A DNA stretch of 64,000 nucleotides, from NCBI RefSeq assembly GCF_933775445.1, contig NC_065874.1, positions 12,543,001 to 12,607,000 of the forward strand. The letters run 5' to 3'. The notes under the pieces were generated by a model that ran no database searches, had not been told where the DNA came from, and saw only the letters and a program-made list of their open reading frames with translations. Of the stretch, positions 1-12,237 are shown one piece after another; the first letter of the stretch is position 1; each line of letters starts with the position of its first letter. Origin of the DNA: Argentina anserina (taxonomy: Eukaryota > Streptophyta > Magnoliopsida > Rosales > Rosaceae). Position numbers and translations under genes: made by a program.

Positions 1-201
1 AAAAAAATTTCTAATCTCCAGAAAAATTTTCCGAGATATTTGATCGAGCAGTGAATGAGTGTCATTATCTTTCATTAGACTGATAAGACACAGTTAAGTA
101 TATTCCATGACCTATTGAGGTCACAAAAATTGACAATAAGAGAAGCCTATCTTTCCTCTTTCTGCTGACTCTATAATGGGACCGTTCTCACAATCATCTA
201 A

Positions 202-599
202 GGCCCCTTTGTTTAAATGGAATATGAGAAAAGGAAAAAGACTTGATTTTATTTCCAAACTCATATGGAAATGGAAAATATTTTGTTAATTCCACATAAG
301 TGTTAGTTAGTTATGGAATCTAAAATTCAGAATTATTTTAGTATATCATTATAATAGAATATTTGATTAAAATTTTCATTAAAACTCATTTATAAGGAAA
401 TTATTCTTTATCAATTGGAATAGAAATAAAATATCACCCCTAAGTAGGGAATTCATTTCAGGCTTTAAGAATGAGTTATTTACAGTCAAATCATTTATTT
501 TCCATTCCAACATTAAATGACAACCAAACAACACCTAGAGATAGAAAGTGAAATGAATTCATTTTTCTTAACATAATTTCATGTTAACCAAATGGGACC
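202..599. mobile_element. Tourist-like (PIF/Harbinger) MITE
   Basis: A 398-bp AT-rich segment starts GGCCCCTTTGTTTAA and ends TTAACCAAATGGGACC, so the ends form an imperfect terminal inverted repeat of about 16 bp. The trinucleotide TAA flanks it on both sides (199-201 and 600-602). This matches the TWA target site and GGnCCnnTTTG termini known for Tourist/PIF MITEs. There is no coding capacity, so a transposase would have to come from elsewhere. The superfamily assignment is inferred from the ends and the TSD. Confidence 0.6.
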
Positions 600-602
600 T
601 AA

Positions 603-1626
603 AGGGAATCATTATCTTAAAACCACACAAATTAAATACCCCTTTAATCACATTACTAACACAGGAAAGAGTACAAACCGACTTTATTTAATTTCGCATC
701 ATTGCTGGTTAATTTTGGTAAGCTTATTGTGATATCTCATGAAAATGCGCTATTATCATCTTACTGAAAGATGCTTTACACGAAGCCTAGCTATAAGTAA
801 AATCCCACCACAAAATCTAGCCACCTTCATTATTATCAATTAAGTTTATTCTGATTGACACAAAAAAAATTATTGGAATTCCCTGACTTCCTTTCTCAGA
901 TATTTATGGAATCTATTCGATCGATCTACCCTCAGCAATCCGAAAATGAAAAATAGATAATTAGTGGAGCTGAAGAGGAAAATATGGAAAAAGTTGCTGA
1001 ATTTAAATTAATTATTCGCCTTCATTTTCAAAACTTTATCATGAGAAAAAAAGAAATGCAAACTGAAACTGAGGTTGAAAATATAAATCGATTCTATGAG
1101 TTTTGGTCTGACATTAATGAGTGGGGCAGTTTTCTGATTGAACTCGATCGCCTACCTATCTACCAAAACGATCAGGTCCTCCATGTTAATGCTAAAAGGA
1201 ACCAGTTTGCATTCTCGATTTATTTCGTTAGGTCGTTTCATTATACGTACATACTCGGATGACCTAATTTAGATTTTATGTTGATGATCGAGCTAGCTGA
1301 TTCAGAGTTATGTTTCAGAATTGCATGCTGGCGTCTATAGCCATATGGGTTTCGGGTTAAGGTTAGACGACTATACTCAATCTGTGTAATTTTACCATAC
1401 ATTTCTACACTAATTAATAAGATAACTGGTGATGCCCACCCGTAGCAAACATTCCAGGCTGAGGTTGTAGTTGACAGTGAATTGCTTGTTATGAACTAGT
1501 TTAAAGATGGAGTAGCTAGCTATAGAATTTTATAGGGCCCTCGTATTGATTTTACCACATTGCCTTTAATTATCTCGATCATCATCTTCATTCGGTTGCC
1601 TCTTGTTTTAGACATTCCCAACGAGA
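603..1626. other. AT-rich spacer, no gene recognised
   Basis: No recognisable coding or repeat structure. A 92-codon plus-strand frame at 984-1262 has low-complexity, AT-driven composition, no recognisable motif and no flanking gene signals, so it is not annotated as a gene. Confidence 0.5.
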
Positions 1627-2277
1627 TCATCTCTTAACTCCCAAGCACTCAAATTCAATAATTACAAGCAAAAGTGCTACTCTTTTTAAATATGAGAGAC
1701 TGGTGTGACGCTGACTCGGGTTTAACCGAACCAAATTCAGACTCAAACTCTCTCCATTATGAATTTCTTCTCGGACGCAGTCATGCCACGCCACCGTCCC
1801 TCCGCAATAGCTCATGAAGACGGCCACATCTTGTTCCTTACTTTCCCCAATCCCCCTTATCAACCCAGTCCGGCACAAGACGTAGACAACAAATCGGCGA
1901 TGAGTACCTTTGGGTATTTTCTGTAATTTGTACCGATAATGACCCTGGCAACTTCTCTGTCTGCTACCTGGATGAAAGAATATTAGATTATAATGCTTTT
2001 CATGTCTGGGTAGTGGCTCTTCTACCTCTTCATCGTGAACCATGCTTATAATCATCTGTGAAACATAGGGACAGAGGAAAGGAGGGTAGCATGGGAGTAG
2101 ACATATTGTAACCGTAAAAAAGTATACCAAATTACCAATAGATACAATTTTGGGTCTATAATTACGAAAATTATTCAATGCACGGGCCGCCCATATACAC
2201 GGGGCATCTTGACCGTCCAAATCACCGCGTGGACAAAGCGGTAGAAATATAGGCATTGACGGGGTTTGTCTTTCCAT
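1627..2277 (-). CDS. Unrecognised 216-aa ORF, possible gene remnant
   Basis: This is the longest open frame in the first 9 kb and does not overlap an evident repeat. The predicted protein is rich in Cys, His and Arg. It has a hydrophobic stretch at about residues 46-70 and the phrase YRPKIVSIGNLVYFF near residue 40. That phrase is loosely reminiscent of one blade of an F-box/kelch protein, but there is no repeated kelch pattern and no F-box. No neighbouring gene supports it, and I cannot see a convincing promoter or splice sites. It may be a degraded exon of a host gene or a chance ORF. I do not assign a function. Confidence 0.2.
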   Translation of the reverse strand: MERQTPSMPIFLPLCPRGDLDGQDAPCIWAARALNNFRNYRPKIVSIGNLVYFFTVTICLLPCYPPFLCPYVSQMIISMVHDEEVEEPLPRHEKHYNLIFFHPGSRQRSCQGHYRYKLQKIPKGTHRRFVVYVLCRTGLIRGIGESKEQDVAVFMSYCGGTVAWHDCVREEIHNGESLSLNLVRLNPSQRHTSLSYLKRVALLLVIIEFECLGVKR

Positions 2278-2279
2278 CT

Positions 2280-3545
2280 GTGTTTGGCAGGGTAAAAATG
2301 TTAAAAGGTTGGGCTAATAGAAGGGAAAGAGAGAGAATGAGGTTGTAGTTGAGCGTTTGAGAGAATCTATATAGAGGTAGAGCGGACGACCAATTTGGGT
2401 TGAGCTTGCATCTGCAGGGATCAGATTAATACTGGGTGTCTTGGGCAGGAATTAGTACTGGGCAGTTTGAATTTATGTATTTGAGTAGTTTAAATTAGGG
2501 ATTGGAGTTGTGGAAATTGGGTAGTTTCTTACAGTATTTGAATTTCTTGGTAACAATTGCAGATCCCCGAAACCAAGAGAATAGTGAGTTAATTCGTCCT
2601 TACGGTTTTACATTTCTCTCTTGGTACTAACCATGATTCTCGTGTTTTCCCATCTCAATTTGGGTATGTTCATCTTTATCTTTTCTAGATTGAAGGTCGA
2701 TCCGTTCCTTTGATATTGTAGTGTTTATAGTCAGATTTGATTCGATGTTGGCTTTATATTCAAATCATCAACGACCTTGAGACCGAATATCCGGTGGCGG
2801 TGGTGGTTACAGCTGCGGAGGTGTCGTGGTGGCCGTGTTCGTGGATCTGGCGGCGACAACTGGAGGAGTTATATTGATAGGTGCTCTGGGACTGGTTTAA
2901 TTAGTTGTGTCATGTGTTATATTTAGAGTTAGTGGATCTTCTTCTCTCTTGGTTGATGGTGGTGAACTAGTGATGTTCTCTTATTCTGATCTATGAAAAA
3001 TGGTCACTTTGTGGTTTTTTTTTCCTTTCTGATGTCCTTGGTCCCTAAGAACATGTGCTTGGGAATCAAAGTATGAATTTGAAGGATAGATCACTTGGAT
3101 CTTCTTGGGTGTTTATAAAGAGCATGAATTCTTCGTGTTTTTTTATTTTTAAATAAAATTTCGAGTTTAATTACGAGAAGCAGCTAGTCTGATAACAATC
3201 AACAACGCAAACCCAGGTTCATGAATCTGGAGGCTGAAGATAAACCAACAAGAACAGCTTGTTTTATATATACCTTACATGTGTCAACCAAAAATTAAGA
3301 TAAGCATACATCATAAGCACGTGTCATCAATAAGATAAAAATCCCTTTTACAAACTATGTTAATATATTGGCAATGTCCCGACCTTCAACTTTTACAAAC
3401 TATTGATCAAAAAAAAAACCTTTTACAAAACCTACAAACTAAACAATGTTTAATCCCTTTTTAAATAATTGTTTTTAACAAAAATAAGATTAAAATTGTA
3501 TATATTTAAACAAAATATACAATTAAAGTTGTGACAAAAAAATAT
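2280..3545. other. Spacer, no gene recognised
   Basis: Non-coding by inspection. A short GGT/GGC-rich patch at about 2790-2890 could encode a glycine-rich, hydrophobic peptide but has no start or splice context. The rest is AT-rich. Confidence 0.45.
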
Positions 3546-3549
3546 ACGA

Positions 3550-6500
3550 TTAAAGTTATACAACATTAGCATGCATGCTGTGAAATTCAGTATAACACAA
3601 AAAATAAAAACTTTGATCGTTGAATGTGATCATGACACATAAATACGGCTATGATATGAATTTACCTATTTTTGTCTACGTTCGGGTATCCATTTTCACG
3701 GCAAACCTAATTAACATAATACCTTACTTAAGGAGTTGTTGCGTGGTTAAAACTATTTCAAATTTTTTAACATGAGTCAATGGAGCAAATTATGAAGAAA
3801 CCGTCATAATATTTGGATAATTTTTCGAGCAACAGAGCTATTTTTAGTGGTTTTTAGATCATTTGAAATTACATAAAAGTATGAGAGAGGACACACGGCA
3901 CAATCCTAGCCGCCTATTTGTCCACCTCATGTTTTGTTTGATTTTTCAAAAGATTTCGCAACTTCAAAAATTCTTTAAAAATAGCTAGAATGCCTGAAAA
4001 ATTGCGCAAAAGTTACTACGCGCTCTCGTTAATGCACCCTTTCCACTCATATAAAAATTTGTGGATGATTATATTTGGGTAATACAGCTTCTCTTTAGAA
4101 AGATTTGGGAAATAAATAGATAATCGTGTGGATCGAGACCCAAACGTTAGTGAAAATTAGTGAAATTTCTACCGCAGCTATAGTACACTACGGCGACAAT
4201 ATCATACGGTTGATTTTTCCAAATGTTATTTCGGTAGTATAGTTAGTTTGTAAACATAGACATTTCCACAAAACAAACTATAAATGTTATGCCACATTAG
4301 TTGCCATGTTGTGATTCACGTGACAAACATTCATAAAATGAACTTCTACTGTTTGATGTGAACGCCACACTAAACTATGGCTACGGTACGAAATTCATCA
4401 GTTTTCATCTTCATTTGGGTCTTGATCGATATTGGCGGCATTATGACTTGACGTCATCCTCACCTTCCTCCGGCTTATCACCGATAGTCTCTCAAAATCT
4501 CAAAAAAAAAAGGAAGGGTGCTGAGTTGGATTCTTTTGGTTCCAGAGGATCTAGTAGACCTCTCAGTAGGATTCGAACCCAGATGAAGTTATGACCATCT
4601 TTCAAAGAAAAAAGAACGAATGGATCTTGTAGGATTCCCAAGAAATTCTTCGATTTCGGTAAACCCTAATAAACACAATACCTTCCAAAAGGGAGCCCTA
4701 TGGGCGGTTAAAAATATTTTCAAATTTTTTACGTGGGTCAATAGAGCTTGTCATCACGTGACATTGATAATTTTCGAATAATGTTTTGAGCAACAGAGCT
4801 AATTTTAGTAGTTTTTAAAAGATTTTAGATCATTTGAAATTACATAAAGTATGAGAAAGGACACACGGCGCAATCCTTACCGCCCATTTGTCCACCTCAT
4901 GTTTTGTTTGATTTTTCAAAGGATTTCACAACTTCAAAAACTCTTTACAAATAGCTCAAATGCCCGAAAAATTTCGCAAAAAATACTACGCGGTCTCGTT
5001 AATGCACCATTTCCACTAATATAAAAAATTGTGGATGATTATATTTGGGTGATACAGCTTGTCTTTAGAAAGATTTTGGAAATACATAGATAATCGTGTG
5101 GATCGAGACCCAAAAGTTAGTGAAAACTAGTGAAATTTCTACCGCGGCTATAGTACATTACATCGACGATATCCTATAGTTGATTTTTTCAAATTTTATT
5201 TCGGTAGTATAGGTAGTTTGTAAACATATACATTTCCACAAAACGAAACTATAAACGCTATGCCACATTAGTCGCCATGTTGTGATTCACGTGAAAAAAA
5301 TTCACAAAATAAAATTTGACCGTTGGGTGTGATCGCCACACTAAATAATGGCTACGGTACAAAATTCACCAATTTTCGTCTTCGCTTGAGTCTTGATCTG
5401 CGCGGTCAACCCAAATAAACATAGAACATTCCTAAAGGGAGCCGTATGCGCGGTTAAAAATATTTCAAATTTTGTACACGTGTCGATAGAGCAAACTATG
5501 ACGAGATAGTGATAATTTTTGGAGAATATTTCGAGCATCAAAGCTATTTTTATGGGGTTTTCAAGATTTCAAGTCATTTAAAAATTAACAAAAGTTATAA
5601 AAAAAAGTACACGTGGTGCATTTGTGGCCACCCAATTTTCAACCAAATATTGTGTTTCATTTTTTAATTAATTTAGCCACTTTAAAAACTCTTTAAAAAT
5701 AGCTCTGATGTCCGAAAAATTCCGCGAAACATTCTATGCTCTCTTAGTGACCTGATCTACTCATAAAAAATTGTACGATTAATTATATTCGGGTAACACA
5801 GACGCCCTTTAAAATAATTGAGAAATAAATAGTTAATCACATGGATCGACACCCTAACATTAGCAAAAACTGGTGAATTTCCTACACACTATGTTGACGA
5901 TATCCTACGGTTGATTTTTCCAAATTTTATTTTGACAGTATAATTAGTTTGTAAACATATACATTTCCACAAAACAATCTATAAATGTTAGGCCACATTA
6001 GTATGCATGTTGTGATTCACATGACTAATTCACAAAATAAAAACTCACTCCGATCATCTAATTTTCCACAACGAAATGTGGCTACGGTATGAATTCACCA
6101 ATTTTTTCGTCTTCATTCGGGACTCAAGCTGCCCAGTCACCTAAATAACACAGTACCTCCCTAAATGCAGTCGTGCGCACGGTTAAAACTATTTCAATTT
6201 TTTTTACATGCTTCGATAGAGTGGATTATCACAAGATTGTTTTGATTTCAGAAAATTTTTCAAGTTACCGACACATTAGAACTAATTAATCGATATTTTA
6301 TCTAAATGTTGAAAACTTATGTTGGTATTAGAGTACACATAACATAACTTTTATTTAAAAGACTATGTACTTAGTACTGACACAAATCGGAGAAATTTTA
6401 TAAACGATCATTTAAATTCTTAATACACTCTCCTTACTTAATACACGAACAACTAAATTTTTCATTTCAATATTTTACTCAATACACACCCCCAAAGTAC

Positions 6501-9440
6501 CCAAAACATCCTTATGCTAAAAATTTATTAAATATCATATTATTTAATATGACTTATTCAATATTTATATTTATATTTATGAAAAATAATTTTTAGAGCA
6601 TACTTTCTACTAGTTCGGGTATATAGCGTAATATAGCCGCTGTAGAAAATTCACTACTTTTCGCTAACATTTGGGTCTCGATCCACAAGATTACCTATTT
6701 ATTCCACATGTCTTCTTGAGGGCGGCTATGTTACCTAAATAGAATTATTTGCAAAATTTTACACTACTGGATATGACGCATCAATAGGAGACCATAGTAA
6801 CGTTTTTTTAGAATATTTCAGATATTCGAGCTATTTTTAAATTTGTTTTTGAAGTTGCGAATCATTTAAAATATAAAACAAAAAAAGAGGTGGACAAATG
6901 AGCGGCCATGATTGCACCACATGTCTTTTTTGACTTTTATATAATTTTAAATGGTCTGCAATCTTCTAAACATCATTTAAAATATCTCTGTGTTCGAACA
7001 ATTTTCCAAAAATTATGGTGTCACCATATCCGCTCTACTCACTCATGTTAAATATTTCAAATAAATTCATCCACAAACACGGCTGCCTATAGGGATGTAT
7101 TGTATTAATTAGGATTGACCGCATTGATCAAGATCTAAATGAAGGGCAAAATTGTTGAATTTCGTACCATAGCCATATTTTAGGGAGACGGTCACATCCA
7201 ACGGTCGAAAATTTTCATTTTTTGAGTTTTGGTTACGTAATCATAATGCGCTTAGTAAAGTTATATAACCAGCTATACTGAGCGAATACAATTTGGAGAA
7301 ACCGATCGTCGGATGTCCTCAATGTAGTGTACTATAGCCGTGGTAGTAAATTCACTAAGTTTTGATAATATTAGAGTCTTGATCCAAATGATTATCTCTT
7401 TGTGCCTCATATCCTTCTAAAAGGCGGTTGTGGTACCGCGATATGATTATCTAAAATTTTAATTCAAGTATATAGGGAACATCAACCAACGTGAGAGTGT
7501 AGTAATTTATGCGGAAATTTTCAGGCATTGTAGTTATTTTTAACGAATTTTTGAAGTTGCCAAATAATTTAAAAGACAAATAGGCAGTTGAAAATGCACC
7601 ATGTGTCTTTTTTTAGTTTTTTTTTAAATGTCAAAAACCATAAAAATAGCTCTACTTCTCGAAAAAAATATGTAAAAATTAGCCCAATCCCAAATATAAT
7701 CCACTATATCCACTCATATAAATTTTTTTAACATTATTTAATCCGCACACATAACTGCCCATAGAGAGGTGTTGTGTTAATTAGGATTGATCACATTGAT
7801 CGAGACCCGAATGAATGGAAAAATTGTTGAATTTCGTACCATAGCTATATTTTAGGGAGACGGTCATATCCAGCCTTTAAAATTTCATTTTGTGAATTTT
7901 AGTCACGTAAATCACAATGTGCCTAGTAAAGTTCTATAACCTTTGTACTGAGAGAATACAATTTGGAGAAACCGACCGTAGGATGTCCTGAATGTAGTGT
8001 ACTACAGCCGGGGTAGAAAATTCACTAAGTTTCGGTAATATTTGAATATTGATCCAAACGATTATCTCTGTGTGCCTCATACCCTTCTAAAAGGCGGGTG
8101 TGTTACCGGGATATAATTATCTAATATTTTAATTAAGTATACATGGAACATCAATCAATGTGAGAGTGTAGTAATGTTTCTCAAAATTTTCAAGCATTGT
8201 AGCTATTTTTAACGAATTTTGAAGTTGCAAAAGAATTTAAAAGAGAAATAGGCGGCTGAAAATGAACCACGTGTCCCTTTTTAATTTTTTATTAATTTCA
8301 AATGTTTTGAAATCTTGTAAAATAAATAAAAAATAGCTCTGTTGCGCAAAAATATATATGTAAAAATTAGCCCAATCCCAAAATAATCCGCTCTATCCAC
8401 TCATGTAAAACTTATTTCATCCGCACACACAACTGCCCATAGAGAGGCGTTGTGTTAATTAGGATTGATCACATTGATCGAAACCCCAATGAAGGGAAAA
8501 ATTGTTGAATTTTGTACCATAGCCATATTTTAGGGAGACAGTCACATCCAACTGTCAAAATTTCATTTTGTGAAATTTAGTCACGTAAATAACAATGTGC
8601 CTAGTAAAGTTCTATAACCTTTGTACTGAGAGAATACAATTTGGACAAAACCGACCATAGGATGTCATGAATGTAGTGTATTACAACCATGGTAGAAAAT
8701 TCACTAAGTTTCGGTAATATTTGAGTCTTGATCCAAACAATTATCTATTTGTGCCTCATACTCTTCTAAAAGGCAGCTGTGTTATCGGGATATGATTATC
8801 TAATATTTTAATTCAAGTATATAGGGAACATCAATTAACATGAGAGTGTAGTAATTTTTCTCAAAATGTTCAGGCATTGTAGCTATTTTTAATGAATTTT
8901 GAAGTTGCCAAATAATTTAGAAGACAAATAGGCGGTTGAAAATGAACCATGTGTTCCTTTTTTACTGTTTATTAATTTCAAATGTTTAGAAATCTTGTAA
9001 AAATCATAAAAACTAACTGTTGCGTGAAAAAAATATATGTAAAAATTAACTCAGTCCTAAAATAATCCGCTCTATCCACTCATATTTAAAATTATTTCAT
9101 CCGTACACACAACTTCCCATAGAGAGGTGTTGTGTTAATTAAGATTGATCGCATTGATTGAGACCCGAATGAAGGGCAAAATTGCTGAATTTCGTACCAT
9201 AGCCATATTTTAGGGTGACGGTCACATCCAACGGTCAAAATTTCATTTTATGAATTTTAGTTACGTAAATCACAACATGACTAGTATAGTTGTCTAACCA
9301 ACTATAATAAGAGAATACAATTTGAAGAAACCGACCGTAGGATGTCCTCAATATAGAAAATTCACTAAGTTCCGATAATATTTGAGTCTTGATCCAAACG
9401 ATTATCTCTTTGTACCTCATACATTCGCAAATGTGATGGT
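3550..9440. repeat. Tandem array of diverged foldback repeat units
   Basis: Related units recur with periods of about 670-735 bp. In the left part, the anchor resembling TTGTGATTCACGTGA occurs near 3577, 4309, 5280 and 6010. The 4309-5280 gap is longer because of a ~230-bp insertion. In the right part its reverse complement occurs near 7233, 7903, 8581 and 9262. Within each unit a segment beginning GATCGAGACCC and running to GTGAAATTTCTACC is matched by a diverged inverted copy ending at GGGTCTTGATC. A second inverted pair is centred on the AAAAATAGCTCTG motif. The array therefore consists of monomers of roughly 340 bp in alternating orientation. No ORF is shared between copies and no superfamily can be assigned. 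Confidence 0.75.
4428..4657 (-). mobile_element. Candidate tRNA-derived SINE inserted in the foldback array
   Basis: Compared with the neighbouring array units, about 230 bp is additional here. On the minus strand it holds a perfect pol III B-box, GGTTCGAATCC (4579 to 4569), and further 3' a T-rich tract (complement of the A10 run near 4501). A B-box plus a non-array insert suggests a tRNA-derived SINE. A clear A-box and a clean target-site duplication are not visible, so the class is inferred. A 78-codon plus-strand frame crossing it is not a gene. Confidence 0.35.
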
Positions 9441-10200
9441 TATATCTTTATGCATCATACATTCGTAACGGTGATTGTGTTATCCGAATATAACTTTTTA
9501 AAAAAAAAATTAATGTAAAGAGCGCATCAACAAGAACGCATAATAATTTTCGTATAACTATTCGGGTATTGAGATGTTGAATAAAATTTTCGGGAGATAT
9601 CGGTTTCCAAATTTCCTTCATAAATTCAAAGATATAAATAAGTTGTATGTTTATCAAATGATCAGAATTCAGTAATTTAATATTTTATTGTTATTACAAT
9701 TTTCTTGGATACATATTCTTATTACAATTTTTGTATGTTCGTATTCCTTTTACAACCTTTTAAAATGAAATAATTCCTTTGTGATGAAAAGAACAAAACA
9801 ACTAAATTAACTAAAACCCTATAATAACTTCAAAACTCTAAAAACATCACTGTATAAAAATTGGCAAAACAACAATACTCAAATTATCAAACCCAACAAC
9901 CAGAGGGTGGGGAGGAAGAAGTGAAGAACATATCAACTCACACAGACGTATTGACATCGGAGAGCTGGTCTTCACAGTAGAGACAACATATAGATTTCAC
10001 CAAACCCAAAGAGTTAAAAAGATATCAACTTTGTATCATCATCAGAAGCAATCATATTTCACAGACTCAGATCTGATAAGAAGACCAGAAAGTTAAAAAA
10101 GACTGGAATTTAATTCCAAAATTGAAACTTCTAGACGGTGGGATCTCTGCTCCCAAAAATTCCAAACCCACCAGCATCATGTACGGCACTAGAGTATCAG
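9441..10200. other. AT-rich spacer
   Basis: No gene or clear repeat recognised. The segment lies between the end of the foldback array and an isolated coding-like fragment. Confidence 0.4.
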
Positions 10201-10218
10201 CCTAACAACTGACACCAC

Positions 10219-10560
10219 CCTCCGCCACCAACAGAATCTCCAATTTTCCGTCCCATTCGCCGATCGATCTCCTCCTCATCTTGTCCTCACCCTCGCCGAG
10301 ATGCTCAGCTCTACACCGTCGTTGATGATCTCGCCAATGGTAACAAATCTGTACTGATCCTCCAGGCGAGCCCTCCGACGAAACAAGGGAACTCGACCGC
10401 GGTAGAGGACATTAAGCTTAGAGAAAAGAACTTCAAGGAGGTAGAAATGGGGATTTCGGTGTTGGGGAGGAAGGTTCCCAGATTTCTATCAGAATGTCCA
10501 CGTGAGTTAGGCATGATCATGGTGAAAGCTAATTTAACAAAATTTGACCCCTTCGACTAA
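10219..10560 (+). pseudogene. Orphan coding fragment of unknown family
   Basis: One plus-strand frame reads openly to the TAA at 10558-10560 and looks protein-like. It contains DAQLYTVVDDLANG, then LREKNFKEVEMGISVLGRK, then PRFLSECPREL. The composition is balanced and codon use is less AT-rich than the flanks. No in-frame ATG is evident at its 5' end, and sequence on either side is AT-rich spacer, so this is probably a single displaced or retained exon. The minus-strand 69-aa frame over the same bases is its shadow. I do not recognise the family. Confidence 0.3.
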
Positions 10561-10761
10561 CAACCATTTTTTCTCCATTTCTTAAAATTTTAACTGCCAC
10601 CTCAGCTTTTTTGGCCCGTGCATCCATACGGCCCATTCACCGAATAAGCTCTCCTATAATTACTACTAACAAGTCTGTTTTACATAATTACCACTATCAA
10701 GTTTCCATCTATTTACACTAACAGAATCTGTTAACTGATAAATTACAAATTTACCTTTTCA

Positions 10762-10935
10762 TATTTTTTTGAGGTATTGAGCGTCAATAACATCATACAT
10801 TATACATTTTTTTAGGGTAAGTAGCACTATACATGTCAGTAATAACATATACTTTTTTAAGGGTCAGTAACACTATTCATTTCAAGGTTATTAGCATTAC
10901 ACAATTATAAGGGTCAATAACATTACAATTGATGC
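10762..10935. repeat. Short degenerate direct repeats
   Basis: A phrase close to AGGGTCAGTAACACTATAC recurs irregularly about four to five times within 170 bp, with spacers of 20-50 bp. It is AT-rich and non-coding. Confidence 0.35.
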
Positions 10936-11343
10936 GAGACTTATCTCCTACTAGTCAGATCTAAAATCCAAAACTCTCGTATCTCCAAAGGCCTCCTCCA
11001 TCTCAAGCGTCAACCACCCAATTCATTATGAATTTGGCTTCACCTTTTCTAGCTACCAAATTACCAGTGTAATCAAGATTAATTCTTTCGCACTCAATCT
11101 ATTAAAATAAGAATTCAACCCAAACTCATGATTCATTTCATCTTCATTGCCAAAACCACCAGATCTGATCCTCGACTTCGATGGCTTATTTGAATTCTTC
11201 AAATTTAGGCCTTAGAAATGGTGTTGATCTATGGTTCATCAACATGAGATTTGGTTTGAGTTCCTCTATGAAACAGATTGAGAAGAGTTGAGAAAAGATA
11301 GGGTGAATTTGATTCCGTGGAAGACTACACCGTCTCTTACGAC

Positions 11344-11345
<2 letters not shown>

Positions 11346-11411
<66 letters not shown>
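11346..11411. repeat. (GA)n microsatellite
   Basis: About 65 bp of GA dinucleotide with one phase slip. The two small ORFs that cross it, poly-RE on plus and poly-SL on minus, are artefacts of the repeat. Confidence 0.95.
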
Positions 11412-11412
<1 letters not shown>

Positions 11413-11843
11413 TGTCATAGCTCAATTTTTAATAAGGATTGTTTTTGTGGTGAAACTCATATTCCAATTACGAAATAAATTTCCATAATGGAACATGAAA
11501 CAATTTGACATAAAGAACATTATTGCATAAAACTGAACTCATTCTTTATTATATAAGATAGTAGTACAAACATTACAAGAGTTGACTATTTAAAGTCCAA
11601 ATCTTATTCTAAGGATGTAAAACAACAAAAACTTAAACATTTTTAATAGAATCCAACTTCAAGCAACATTTCCCTCACCTGCAAAATAGTTAAAGGGTGA
11701 ACATAAACAACCCAGTAGGAGACAAAACCCCTTCAAACAAATTAGAATAGTTACAACCTAAATGACTATATGAATGCATTTTTTTATCTACTCCATATAA
11801 TTAATATCACCGAATACAATCAAGCCTACATGTCTCATACCAC
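11412..11843. other. Spacer left of element A
   Basis: AT-rich sequence with no recognised gene. It is the pre-insertion neighbour of the sequence that now resumes at 35,957. Confidence 0.5.
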
Positions 11844-12237
11844 GTATTTGATAGGGGAAACAACACCTAACAAAGATACTCTATTATCAAACCAATTATA
11901 TTAATGTAGTAAATGGCAAATAGGGGTCATTACCCGCAAATGATTGGTGAACTAAGACTTAAAGACACAAGAAACACAAATAAAGGCATAAACCAGAAAT
12001 CTGGCAGACTAAACATAGGAGAAGAAACCTAATTAATTAGCTAATCTACACACAACCAAAATTTACGAAATTAAATACGCACTAACTAGATACAACACAC
12101 ACATTTTGAGAGTATTCGGAGTTGGTTTTATTGATGATAAAAAATAAGACAGAAGTACTGCTGAAAACAGAATATTAAAAAGTGAATATAGATGTAAATA
12201 TGAGAGAAACAATAGCTAGGGACTTCTCTCAACCACT

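Noticed and set aside
984..1262. 92-aa plus ORF
   Set aside because: AT-rich composition, no motif, no gene signals.
4358..4594. 78-aa plus ORF
   Set aside because: Crosses the foldback unit and the candidate SINE boundary. A chance frame.
11186..11488. Ser/Leu-repeat and Arg/Glu-repeat ORFs
   Set aside because: Artefacts of the GA microsatellite at 11346-11411.
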